This document shows positions 34,901 through 44,955 of a stretch of 64,000 nt of DNA, in pieces. The notes under the pieces are model-generated. The model was not told the origin of the DNA. It did not search any database and saw only the letters and a program-made list of their open reading frames with translations. A program made the translations under genes and the position numbers. The stretch lies in the NCBI GenBank assembly GCA_004352715.1, contig SCFE01000004.1, positions 4,585,569-4,649,568 on the forward strand. Direction: 5' to 3'. The DNA is from Hofstenia miamia (taxonomy: Eukaryota > Xenacoelomorpha > Acoela). The first letter of the stretch is position 1. Each line of letters opens with the position of its first letter.

Positions 34901-35540
34901 AATTGTAGCGTATTTTTCTATTTGCTATGAAGTATGGGTGAATCTTATCCTTTCTGATTTTTGTCATCCTACTTTCTCTTTCTTCAGATTTCGAGGACTT
35001 TGTTGTAGTAGATGATTGTCTGTGAGAGAACAGTTGTGAACTATAACTTGTTGTTGGTATCGAACTAGTGGATGGCTGCTCCGAGGTATCCATGTCCGAG
35101 TCTTCACTAATATCTTGCACATCCGGGTCAACGTATTGACAACGGATTTCAGTTCTTGCTGCCTTTAATTGCAGACAAGGACCTGTTGGTTTAGCTGTAT
35201 ACTCTCCTTTCTGTTTTTCAATATCCCTTTGATATTCTGGAAGTGCTGTCCAAAAATTGGCGTTTTTATGTAAATTAACTTTTCTGTGCTCTATTGTGAA
35301 TCTAAATTCGTTTAAGTACTCTATCCATCGCAATACAATCGATGATTTATCACCAGAGAACTTTTTCAACCATGCTAAACCACTATTGTCCGTTCTCACT
35401 TTAAACTTTTGTCTGATCAAAAAGTATCTGAATTTCTTAATGCTTTCTACTAAAGCTAGCATTTCTAATTTCATTGAGCCGTAATTTTCTTTGCTAGTCT
35501 TTAGTCTTCTACTAAAAAATTGTATGGGGACTTCTTTCCC
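31980..35540 (-). CDS. RNase H fused to ORF3, open frame (copy III)
   Basis: A single open frame of nearly 1190 codons, open at the gap on its 5' side and closed by TAG at 31980. Residues 1 to about 125 are the C-terminal half of a Ty3/gypsy RNase H (VPIQFFSRRLKTSKENYGS; the catalytic-type TDNSGLAWLKK is intact). After WTALPEYQRD comes a Ser/Thr-rich acidic linker (SEDSDMDTSEQPSTSS, about 35020-35110). From about 34960 follows the ORF3 core, beginning IRKDKIHPYFIANRKIRY and ending ERVVILN. The core is rich in Lys, Glu, Ile and Met, has no signal peptide or transmembrane helix and no zinc motif I can see, and contains short strand-like runs such as KIKVIVIARS and KTVILFSGINNIVWG. Integrase is absent between RNase H and ORF3, unlike in copies I and II. 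Function unknown. Confidence 0.85.
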   Translation of the reverse strand, partial: GKEVPIQFFSRRLKTSKENYGSMKLEMLALVESIKKFRYFLIRQKFKVRTDNSGLAWLKKFSGDKSSIVLRWIEYLNEFRFTIEHRKVNLHKNANFWTALPEYQRDIEKQKGEYTAKPTGPCLQLKAARTEIRCQYVDPDVQDISEDSDMDTSEQPSTSSIPTTSYSSQLFSHRQSSTTTKSSKSEERESRMTKIRKDKIHPYFIANRKIRYNSQDNLSPETKRFLQQHASTKETEASAIPIVIDKQNRPVCNTIISYSRNMKEDFNRPYFKSTTHITFEEMFMLKDVQKVIKNKNKLIEKCEQVNLDREHMTMIYFIKKLEMASKNLESNIEDTLKLAKEHKIKVIVIARSQNDEEIPEFLQTLEEKMENVFIMNKGGETISEMISIDLQINSMAPAERIMVEPKIAIDMYYQVRMMEILGISENLEEIGNLYIKCSMRQTPEHLKNIMEVWNEMKTEKLMHEEWPLIDIKSPIKTYHKSVEMTLLEIRKAYEMDSKRNFRNMVFEEINAPHIHARTSVWILSIALTNNEKLVLPIRKKERKSMAKNKQYEIAISPIPNNIKQWLLQYIDILSLSPTKKIQQKFEKYYVRLLTQQQTLGRPSIVELANKTGICPAEIDIVNDEAKKFMWGATSNTKLKAIRQQPWLTTRNLIRRESASTMDTIQRIAEKQVNKIITNEMKKYVQDYPQCAYTKIIKKSEIMRKEGENRPIEIIEMVSKSQEEIRMEEMLLQSNTIALTPNTQREIDKVNLEKWGEKEPSEISWVDRYDEGLLVEITVQREKTDNIVQRIYGEVYERETKLMIKILCTEAFTRQEITQMLQLNNQLAVDIECITSKIVMKAETAKNLMRHGLTNAFWESINTSKNNYPATFGMATTSNMDGSYENIEKQTLTMLLKCTPPPTVFVPMLLPTWRLKKKKPVKAFWHEENTYVNKLEDAERIVRDERYKKSKEILSKNDNKERVFIKGAVTPYDLYNEGEAIHKQIRKVRSEIEKRSTKTVILFSGINNIVWGELWSSEYRYYDVMRRVEIITMIRLGKNDPEQITREEIRNNISAFYNEASISKSLRSTYEFFYPEMTVCPELAHTSRVDAMMTLMIAIKGLKLYEKYYEEFNCKLNELRSMCTISNKLKNPMFLRHKKLVTTEKEVVLKLTKNEKFEKTEWEMQDANEMIKQAVEMVHGERVVILN

Positions 35541-36383
35541 NNNNNNNNNNNNNNNNNNNNNNNNNNNNNNNNNNNNNNNNNNNNNNNNNNNNNNNNNNNN
35601 NNNNNNNNNNNNNNNNNNNNNNNNNNNNNNNNNNNNNNNNNNNNNNNNNNNNNNNNNNNNNNNNNNNNNNNNNNNNNNNNNNNNNNNNNNNNNNNNNNNN
35701 NNNNNNNNNNNNNNNNNNNNNNNNNNNNNNNNNNNNNNNNNNNNNNNNNNNNNNNNNNNNNNNNNNNNNNNNNNNNNNNNNNNNNNNNNNNNNNNNNNNN
35801 NNNNNNNNNNNNNNNNNNNNNNNNNNNNNNNNNNNNNNNNNNNNNNNNNNNNNNNNNNNNNNNNNNNNNNNNNNNNNNNNNNNNNNNNNNNNNNNNNNNN
35901 NNNNNNNNNNNNNNNNNNNNNNNNNNNNNNNNNNNNNNNNNNNNNNNNNNNNNNNNNNNNNNNNNNNNNNNNNNNNNNNNNNNNNNNNNNNNNNNNNNNN
36001 NNNNNNNNNNNNNNNNNNNNNNNNNNNNNNNNNNNNNNNNNNNNNNNNNNNNNNNNNNNNNNNNNNNNNNNNNNNNNNNNNNNNNNNNNNNNNNNNNNNN
36101 NNNNNNNNNNNNNNNNNNNNNNNNNNNNNNNNNNNNNNNNNNNNNNNNNNNNNNNNNNNNNNNNNNNNNNNNNNNNNNNNNNNNNNNNNNNNNNNNNNNN
36201 NNNNNNNNNNNNNNNNNNNNNNNNNNNNNNNNNNNNNNNNNNNNNNNNNNNNNNNNNNNNNNNNNNNNNNNNNNNNNNNNNNNNNNNNNNNNNNNNNNNN
36301 NNNNNNNNNNNNNNNNNNNNNNNNNNNNNNNNNNNNNNNNNNNNNNNNNNNNNNNNNNNNNNNNNNNNNNNNNNNNNNNNNNN
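35541..36383. other. Assembly gap (843 N)
   Basis: An N run of a non-round length, so perhaps an estimated size. It separates RNase H-ORF3 from an integrase segment that should lie between those two domains. Confidence 1.
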
Positions 36384-37587
36384 TTCATATCATTATATAC
36401 ACCGTCACTATTTTCAATTAATTTAAACTGTGCATTTTCATCTAATTTGGCCTGGTCAATATCTTTTGTTGCCCTTTTCAAATTTTGAAAATGTAAAATT
36501 CTACCGTTGTTAAGTTTATAGTTATTATTAGGTAGTGTTTGTGAAATGATAAATGGCCCTGACCACTGTGTTTTTAATTTTCTCACTTGGTTTATGTCTT
36601 GTGTTCTCAACAACGTGTATGCGTAAACAATGTCACCCTTCTTGTGTGGTTTTCCGTAAATCTTTTTGTTGAAGTTTCTTTGCTGTCTAATTGCAGATTT
36701 CTTTGTGTTATGACATATTGCTTCGTGAACTCCTGTCATTTGATTTTTAATTCTCTGAATATATTCATTATCCGGTTTTTCCTTGTAAGTGTCATATTGC
36801 ATCAATATCAGCATTGTGGCTTCCCTGCCATACATTGCTTTAAATGGTGTTACTCCTGTCGTAGAATGTACTGAAGTGTTATAAAAATATTCCACCATTT
36901 CTATTACCTCTCTCCAGTCCCTTCCACCAACTCTTGATGTCAACACTCTTATTAATTTAATCATCGTTCTGTTTAACCTCTCTACTGCACCATTTGCTTG
37001 TGGGTGATATGCTGTTGTTTTTTCGGTCATTATTTCTAACAATTTCGCCATTTCATCGAACAATTTGCTTTCAAACTGCACCCCTCAATCGGATACTATC
37101 ACTTCCATTGGTCCAAACTTCAATATCCACTCTTTCATTATTTTTTCTGCCACATTCTTTGCAGTTGTCGAATCCAGAGGGATCATTCTAGCATATTTTG
37201 TGAAATTATCAACTATCACCAAAATGTACTGATAGCCTTCGTCGTCTTGCGACAATTTCTCTAAGTCTACATGCACTATTTGATTTGGTGCAGTCGATAT
37301 AATTTTCTCTAACGGTGCTGTTTGTTGCGGAAAATGGCTCTTGTTATCTAATAAACAGGTAGTACATTTGTTAATGACATCCTCTACAACCTTCCCTATC
37401 CCTGTTGTTATAAATCTTGTGTTGAATGTTTGCTCTGTTTGTACAATTCCAATGTGACCCTTTTCGTGTATCTTCTTCACCAGTTCCCTTTTATAGTACT
37501 CTGGGATTGCTATTCTTAGAATTTTCCCACATATGTATAGTAGTCCGTTGTCATTAATTTTCCATGTGTACCTTTGATAGTAGCTAT
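36384..37587 (-). pseudogene. Ty3/gypsy integrase, nearly intact, one stop
   Basis: Minus-strand integrase. The HHCC zinc domain is at about 37320-37480 (IHEKGHIGIV; NKCTTCLLDN). The catalytic triad is at HVDLEKLS (about 37265), VIVSD (about 37090) and GAVERLNR (about 36980). The C-terminal GPY/F module WSGPFIISQT is present (about 36560). The only defect is TGA at 37085-37087, inside SD-stop-GVQFES, where related copies have Lys. A change from CGA or AAA/AGA would explain it. Both ends run into gaps. It belongs to a subfamily distinct from copies II and 38588-41150, and may be the integrase of copy III. Confidence 0.88.
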
Positions 37588-38587
37588 NNNNNNNNNNNNN
37601 NNNNNNNNNNNNNNNNNNNNNNNNNNNNNNNNNNNNNNNNNNNNNNNNNNNNNNNNNNNNNNNNNNNNNNNNNNNNNNNNNNNNNNNNNNNNNNNNNNNN
37701 NNNNNNNNNNNNNNNNNNNNNNNNNNNNNNNNNNNNNNNNNNNNNNNNNNNNNNNNNNNNNNNNNNNNNNNNNNNNNNNNNNNNNNNNNNNNNNNNNNNN
37801 NNNNNNNNNNNNNNNNNNNNNNNNNNNNNNNNNNNNNNNNNNNNNNNNNNNNNNNNNNNNNNNNNNNNNNNNNNNNNNNNNNNNNNNNNNNNNNNNNNNN
37901 NNNNNNNNNNNNNNNNNNNNNNNNNNNNNNNNNNNNNNNNNNNNNNNNNNNNNNNNNNNNNNNNNNNNNNNNNNNNNNNNNNNNNNNNNNNNNNNNNNNN
38001 NNNNNNNNNNNNNNNNNNNNNNNNNNNNNNNNNNNNNNNNNNNNNNNNNNNNNNNNNNNNNNNNNNNNNNNNNNNNNNNNNNNNNNNNNNNNNNNNNNNN
38101 NNNNNNNNNNNNNNNNNNNNNNNNNNNNNNNNNNNNNNNNNNNNNNNNNNNNNNNNNNNNNNNNNNNNNNNNNNNNNNNNNNNNNNNNNNNNNNNNNNNN
38201 NNNNNNNNNNNNNNNNNNNNNNNNNNNNNNNNNNNNNNNNNNNNNNNNNNNNNNNNNNNNNNNNNNNNNNNNNNNNNNNNNNNNNNNNNNNNNNNNNNNN
38301 NNNNNNNNNNNNNNNNNNNNNNNNNNNNNNNNNNNNNNNNNNNNNNNNNNNNNNNNNNNNNNNNNNNNNNNNNNNNNNNNNNNNNNNNNNNNNNNNNNNN
38401 NNNNNNNNNNNNNNNNNNNNNNNNNNNNNNNNNNNNNNNNNNNNNNNNNNNNNNNNNNNNNNNNNNNNNNNNNNNNNNNNNNNNNNNNNNNNNNNNNNNN
38501 NNNNNNNNNNNNNNNNNNNNNNNNNNNNNNNNNNNNNNNNNNNNNNNNNNNNNNNNNNNNNNNNNNNNNNNNNNNNNNNNNNNNNNN
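37588..38587. other. Assembly gap (1000 N)
   Basis: A placeholder gap between two integrase segments of different subfamilies. The order of the pieces on either side is not secure. Confidence 1.
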
Positions 38588-39411
38588 GTAGTTGGTGTAC
38601 TGCATTGAAAGTGGGGTTGCTGCCTCTCTTCTGAACATCGCCTTAAATGGTGATACTCCAGTCATTGCATGTACCAAGGTGTTATAGTAGTATTTGATCA
38701 TTTCAATGACCTCTCTCCATCTGCTTCCTCCTATTCATGTTGTTGCTACTCTGATTAGCTTAATTAGTGTTTGATTGAGTTTTTCTACTGCTCCATTAGC
38801 CTGTGGATGGTATGCGGTTGTTTGTTCACTTGCAATTTCTAGGAGCTTTGCCATTTCTTGGAAAAGTCCACTTTCAAATTGAGGCCCCTTGTCTGTTATG
38901 ATCGTTTCCATTGGTCCTAATCTCAGTATCCACTCTTTTAGAACTATCTCAGCTGTGGTTTCCACCATGGTGCTTTGCATCAGGACCATCCTTGCATATT
39001 TGGTGAAATTGTCTATCATTACTAGTAAATACTGATAGCCTTCTGTGTCCTTTGATAACATCTCAAGATCTATGTGGACTATTTCATTAGGTTGAGTCCT
39101 GATGATTTTTTCTAGCAGTGCTTGTTATGTCAGAAGTGCTGTCAGTTGTTGAGGAGGCATGTAGTGCACTTGTTAATGATATCTTCCACAACTTTCCTGA
39201 TGGCTGTTGTTATGATTTGTGCGTCAAATGTTTTCTCCATCTGTGTTATTCCTAAGTGACCTTTCTTGTGTATTTTCCGTATTAACTTTCTCTTGAAGTA
39301 GTTGGGTATCATGATGTGGTTATTAACAGCTTCGACGTATAGTAGTCCGTTCCTGTTGATCTTATATTTGTATCATTCATAGTATCGTGCTGTTATTTTA
39401 GATAGTGTGGT
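38588..39411 (-). pseudogene. Ty3/gypsy integrase, partial (copy II twin)
   Basis: Minus-strand integrase nearly identical to 22341-23160 of copy II. It includes IIWKIHKKGHLGI-type zinc domain sequence, DTEGYQYLLVMIDNFTKYAR, IITDKGPQFESGLFQEM and YYYNTLVHAMTGVSPFKAMF. At least one stop is shared with copy II (after RVATT). It retains MLSKDTEGYQ with LMQSTMVETTAEIVL where copy II has stops, so this copy is the less damaged of the two. It is cut by the gap at 38587. Confidence 0.88.
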
Positions 39412-41150
39412 TCAAGGTTCCTTGATTTTCTTTATGATCTCACCTAGGATTATATCATCTTTTTGTTTGTCCACTATCTCTTGTTCAGTTATTTCTTCTC
39501 TTATCAGTATCAGTAGTACTGCTTGGCCTTTTTTGTCCACGTTTATTTCTGGTAGTCCTTCATATTCAGTGTATATCAGGAACTGAAATTGCTTCTTCTC
39601 TCCATCTATTTTCACTGCGTCTCTCTTATATTCTGGAGGTGATGTCCAGAAGTCCACATTATTATGTAATGTGCCTTTTCTATGTTTGATAGTAAATGTG
39701 AATTTGTTTAGGTATTCAATCCACCAAGAAACTATTCCCAACTTGTTGTCTGAGAACTTCTTCAGCCAGGACAGTCCACTATTTTCTGCTTGCACTCTAA
39801 ATTCTCTTCCAATATGAAAGTGTCGAAATTTCTTAATATTCTCAATCAATGTGAGCATCTCCACCTTGGTGGAGCCGTAGTTCTCTTTACTTGCCCTCAG
39901 CTTGCGGCTAAAGAACTGAATGGGTACTTCTTTTCCATTTCTTGTTTGTCCCAATGTTGCTCCAAATGCTACCTTGCTCGCATCACAGTCTAGTATGAAT
40001 TTTTCGTTGTATTATGGTGTGTTGAGGGAGGGTAATTTCGCGAGTTCTTCTTTGATGTTATCCAACTCTTCCTGCTCTTCCAAAGTGCATATGAATGGTA
40101 CCGACTTCCTCATTAACCGGGTCATCTTTGCCGTCTTGCCAGCTATATTTGGAATAAAGGTTCTGTAATAATTGAAGAATCCCATAATTCTCTGTTTATC
40201 TTTTTTGTTGTTCGGTTTTTCTATCTTTCAGATCATCTCTCTGGCATTGTCCTTCATGCATATCCTGCATTTCTCTATCATTCTTCCTAGGAAAACTATC
40301 TTCTCCTTCAGAATGTCACATTTATTTCTGTTAATGCGAAGTCCTGCATTTTTTATAAAATCGTTAACGTCCTCTCTAGTTTTTCCAGGTGTTCTTGGAC
40401 TGTATCGCTTGTGACTATGATGTCATCTATATAAGCGTTGACTCCCTCCTCCATTCTATGTGTTTTCTTCTTCAATACCTTTGTTATATACCTCTGAAAC
40501 GTCGCTGGTGCATTGCAAAGTCCAAACGCCATATATATCCATTTGTACAGCCCGTATGGGGTTATAAATGCTGTCTTCTCAATGTCGTCCTCTTCCATCT
40601 TCACCTGCCAGTAGGCCTTGCATAAATCCAGTGTTTTAAAATATTTATGTTTACTAGCCTTGTAGAGCATATTATTAATTTGCAGTAGGGGGTACAAATC
40701 TTTTTTTTGTTACCTCATTTAAAATCAATGCATTGATGGTACTTGTTTCCCTGTTTTACGAACACGGTTGGTGCTGCATATGGGCTCTCACTTGGCTGGT
40801 TTGTCTGTTGTTTTGACGATTTTGTGCTTCTCACCTACTGCTTGACCTACACTTATCTCTCCATAGTTGAATATACGTTTGTGTTTCTCTAGGAGTGTTC
40901 TTAATTGCATGATCTCCCATTTTTCTAAATGTTGATAGCCCTCATTGTTTACTTTGGGTATCCTGTATGTGTCTTCCTCTTCTGCTTTCGTCCCAACGCC
41001 CTTGAGTCGGCTTTTGGGAGTACTCGCGACTTTGATGGTGTTTGTCAACTCGCCTTTGAATCAGCCATGAGGAGTACTATCTGCTTTCCTTTGCAAGTCC
41101 TTGAATGGACCATGCTAGTTACTTGCTCCATCGTCATCTTTGATTGCCTT
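39412..41150 (-). pseudogene. Ty3/gypsy reverse transcriptase and RNase H (copy II twin)
   Basis: Minus-strand pol. 40788-41048 is the region before RT (GYQHLEKWEIMQLRTLLEKH). About 40698-40787 is damaged: the segment encoding the RT fingers motif seen at 430-830 is mostly lost. 40353-40697 holds the palm with FKTLDLCKAYWQVKMEEDD, GLCNAPATFQRYI and the YIDD active site. A frameshift follows near 40350. RNase H keeps LDCDASKVAFGATLGQ with its first catalytic Asp (about 39985-40000), VPIQFFSRKLRASKENYGS and the tether up to KEP at 39412. It is the inverted near-identical partner of copy II at 21254-22340, without copy II's 35-bp duplication. Confidence 0.88.
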
Positions 41151-41181
41151 CCAGATGAGTCTGATGTTAGTTTTGATGTAT

Positions 41182-42181
41182 NNNNNNNNNNNNNNNNNNN
41201 NNNNNNNNNNNNNNNNNNNNNNNNNNNNNNNNNNNNNNNNNNNNNNNNNNNNNNNNNNNNNNNNNNNNNNNNNNNNNNNNNNNNNNNNNNNNNNNNNNNN
41301 NNNNNNNNNNNNNNNNNNNNNNNNNNNNNNNNNNNNNNNNNNNNNNNNNNNNNNNNNNNNNNNNNNNNNNNNNNNNNNNNNNNNNNNNNNNNNNNNNNNN
41401 NNNNNNNNNNNNNNNNNNNNNNNNNNNNNNNNNNNNNNNNNNNNNNNNNNNNNNNNNNNNNNNNNNNNNNNNNNNNNNNNNNNNNNNNNNNNNNNNNNNN
41501 NNNNNNNNNNNNNNNNNNNNNNNNNNNNNNNNNNNNNNNNNNNNNNNNNNNNNNNNNNNNNNNNNNNNNNNNNNNNNNNNNNNNNNNNNNNNNNNNNNNN
41601 NNNNNNNNNNNNNNNNNNNNNNNNNNNNNNNNNNNNNNNNNNNNNNNNNNNNNNNNNNNNNNNNNNNNNNNNNNNNNNNNNNNNNNNNNNNNNNNNNNNN
41701 NNNNNNNNNNNNNNNNNNNNNNNNNNNNNNNNNNNNNNNNNNNNNNNNNNNNNNNNNNNNNNNNNNNNNNNNNNNNNNNNNNNNNNNNNNNNNNNNNNNN
41801 NNNNNNNNNNNNNNNNNNNNNNNNNNNNNNNNNNNNNNNNNNNNNNNNNNNNNNNNNNNNNNNNNNNNNNNNNNNNNNNNNNNNNNNNNNNNNNNNNNNN
41901 NNNNNNNNNNNNNNNNNNNNNNNNNNNNNNNNNNNNNNNNNNNNNNNNNNNNNNNNNNNNNNNNNNNNNNNNNNNNNNNNNNNNNNNNNNNNNNNNNNNN
42001 NNNNNNNNNNNNNNNNNNNNNNNNNNNNNNNNNNNNNNNNNNNNNNNNNNNNNNNNNNNNNNNNNNNNNNNNNNNNNNNNNNNNNNNNNNNNNNNNNNNN
42101 NNNNNNNNNNNNNNNNNNNNNNNNNNNNNNNNNNNNNNNNNNNNNNNNNNNNNNNNNNNNNNNNNNNNNNNNNNNNNNNNN
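41182..42181. other. Assembly gap (1000 N)
   Basis: A placeholder gap at the 5' side of the minus-strand pol cluster. Gag, protease and the 5' LTR of those elements are therefore not visible. Confidence 1.
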
Positions 42182-42267
42182 GAAATGACTTGAGAGGAAG
42201 CTGATTGGATTTTAACAGCAAAGAGATCGAAGATGTTTTATAGCAAAGCGGAAAATGCTTAGAGGAG

Positions 42268-42711
42268 CAAATGTAGGAGAAGAGATGCTTTAAATGGATG
42301 GAAAGAGTTGAGGAGGTTTCTTTAAATATAAAGGATGGGACGTCCTCAGCATACCAATAGGACCAGATAACTTGCAGAACATGAAAGAAATATCATTGCG
42401 TTGAAAACGATATCATATATGCGAATCAGTTCATTGGGAGGTGGCCGGAGGACCAGGGCAGAGCATACATATAATTTCGCACTATAACTTCATTAAATTT
42501 TCATCTATATACAAAAACTGCAAATTTATGGAAAACGTACCTCTCATTTTATTCCAGTTGATAAATTTGTCTAAACATGTACCACAAAGTTCTCTAACAG
42601 TAAAATACCAAGTGCTAGATAAAATCCCGCAATTTATTTAAACATAAACGATAAAATAATTGTTGAGCTTGACATATTTACTTAGTCTACAACGTAATCT
42701 ATTCATACATC
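42268..42711. repeat. 445-bp repeat, near-identical to 63021-63466
   Basis: From GCAAATGTAGGAGAAGAG to ATTCATACATC this is almost base-for-base the sequence at 63021-63466, in the same orientation. The copy here ends exactly at a single N (42712). No gene is evident in it. It is either a dispersed repeat or one locus placed twice by the assembler. Confidence 0.9.
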
Positions 42712-42712
42712 N

Positions 42713-43210
42713 CTCAATATACTGTAAGAATAATTTATTCATGATTGCTTGGCTAAAATGAATTTTATGTACTCGGTATTGTTAATCAGTAACGCAATGT
42801 TATTAAATGATTCATTGATAATAACAATGAAAATGCTTTCAATATGTGCAAAATATTAAAGAAAATTTTGTTTTTGCAGAAATCTCACCTTGTTGCTAAT
42901 GTATATGTATTCATAGAATTCCAAGTTTGTTTAGTATTGGTTATTGCGTCGTTGCACAATTGGATTTGCGTAGAACAGATAATAGACATTTGTTTTTCAG
43001 ATCTTGCATTTGAACTGATATTAATAAATTTAAGTTCTTTATGTAAATATTAAATTTGATACTATTAAAATTTATCAAAGTTTTATTTATATTTTACAAA
43101 TTTTTACTAATTTTTATTGATATTATACCAAAGTTTTATAGAAAATCTATTAAATTACTTTGCAAAAACTTGCATAAAAAATAAATAAATATTAATTTTT
43201 TTAATAAAAT
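42713..43210. other. No recognisable gene; AT-rich repeat motif
   Basis: No gene supported. From about 43060 to 43220 the sequence is very AT-rich, with a motif like TTTTATAGAAAATCTATTAAA that recurs at 44200-44370 and 51740-51930. Confidence 0.5.
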
Positions 43211-43214
43211 TTCA

Positions 43215-43500
43215 ATTTTTCATCAACATGGGTGGTTTTAGACTTCCCAATTGATTATATGCACTTAGTTTGCTTAGGTGAGGTCAAAAAACTTTTATAT
43301 ATAAGCCTTGGAAAAGTTCGTGGTGTTTTCAATGGAAAAATGTCAGCCCATAATATAATATAGATCTTTCCCAACGACATGAAAATCTACACCGTTATAT
43401 CCCAGTTGAATTTACACGTAATCCTCGAAAGCTAACTGACGTGTAAGGCTACTGAGTTTCATCAATTCTTACTGGTTAGATTTTGTTTTATTTTATTTTA
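43215..43500 (+). pseudogene. TNP2-type transposase fragment (locus 1)
   Basis: A stretch of a transposase of the TNP2-like (CACTA-associated) family found across invertebrate genomes. DFPIDYMHLVCLGEVKKLL at about 43236-43295 is the characteristic DYMH..LG block. It continues in a second frame as YIPVEFTRNPRKL (about 43395-43435) and in a third as KATEFHQFLLVRF (about 43443-43485). The order matches the family, but three frames are needed, so it is dead. Upstream parts are missing. A second, longer copy of the same family is at 47060-48960. Confidence 0.7.
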
Positions 43501-43904
43501 ATTATTATTCCTTAGCATATGGGAGTGGTGGTATTAGAAGATAGTGTCAGCAAACACATTAGATCGAGTTAAAGATTTTGAAGATATGCATGCCCGAAAT
43601 GATACATTAGAAAGCAAAATTATAATGGAAAAAACTGTTTTACGAGCTTTGATTTATGCCTTATGATTTGAATATTTTAGTAAATCGCAAATTAAATAAA
43701 AATTTTTGCTGCACTTAAAGTAAATTTCATCTCAAAGAGACTACATGTGTCCATGATTCAAGACTTGCGTGCTCCAAGTTAGCTCTAAATTTTGTTATGC
43801 ACTTAAAATCTTTTTTAAATGATTGTAACTATATTACTATATTAAATGCAAAAATTAATAGCCGTTAAATGTATTAAGATCATTGGAGTATTGTTTTTAA
43901 GATC

Positions 43905-44192
43905 ACGCCACTTCGACGTCTGGGAAGAATTTCTATTCCGAATTGCATCCCAAAGATGTTTGCGATGTTAATAAAAAAGGATGTCCTGCTTCAACGTAAT
44001 TGGAAGGGGCATATGAAAAAGTGTGACACTTCCTCAAAATTTCCTAATGTTGTATCTGCTATCACTACTATTGATTTCTTTAAAATCATATATGAATGTA
44101 TGATAATTTCATGTAATTATTCTTTTTTCCATCAATATTTGAACTTGTCATATATCGTCATTCCCCAGTCAATGAAAATTCAAAATTTATAG
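43905..44192 (+). pseudogene. Possible accessory exon of TNP2-type element (DUF4806-like)
   Basis: An open stretch reading RRLGRISIPNCIPKMFAMLI ... LLQRNWKGHMKKCDTSSKFPNVV, ending about 44192. The NWKG..K pattern followed by a hydrophobic helix resembles the C-terminal DUF4806 region of small proteins that accompany such transposases in invertebrates. This is from memory of the pattern, not from a search. It lies 400 bases downstream of the transposase fragment, on the same strand. Confidence 0.35.
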
Positions 44193-44955
44193 AAAAAAAT
44201 CAAAGAAAATTAATTTTTTATTAATTTTTTACTAAAAATTTATTGAAAATAAATTTTACTTAATAAAATTAAAAGTTTTATTAAAGATCATTGGTAAAAA
44301 ATCAATAAAAGTACAATTTTTCAATTTTATAATTTTTTATTGAATATTTATTAACAAAAATGGTAAATCATTAAACACTTATATATTGATTATTACCTCA
44401 AATACATTTGTTGTAGGGATAAAATTAGTACATATTCTATGATAAAGATATAAACTAAAGCATTCATTTATAAGGCAACTTTCTAATACAAGGTATTCAT
44501 GAATTTCATCCTTACAAGGTTCATTTTGGCTAAACCTAAAGCAATTTTAATGATGTAAGGTTTAATACATAAGTGTATTATGGATGGAGTTCATTAGTCT
44601 AAGATTTTCAAAAAATGGTACTCAAATCATTGCTAATGGTTGATGCAATAAACTTTAAATACATATGAAACTAACAGAGATGTGTAGTCTAGTCAATGGT
44701 TGGACAATGGACCAATAATTTTCAATTTTTCAACCTATTTTTAATTTAAAAGATTCTAAGCATCTTAGAACACCTAAATTGTTCACTTAGATCGAATTCT
44801 TGAGAACATGAAGAAAGATAATTCCAGTCTCCATTCCAAGCAGGTCTTGTAAGTTCAACTTAGATTCCTGTAACTTTTGTATTTAGGCTATAGAGCGCAA
44901 ATATTTTCATTGATAATATTGTTGCTTGATGTAAATATAATTTTGCAGAATAATG

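Noticed and set aside
31980-35220. ORF3 as a retroviral-type Env protein
   Set aside because: No signal peptide, no transmembrane helix, no furin-like site and no fusion-peptide pattern is visible; the protein is charged throughout.
393-41150. tRNA or rRNA genes
   Set aside because: I saw no cloverleaf-like A/B box pairs or rRNA signatures that I could support by eye in any part of the window.
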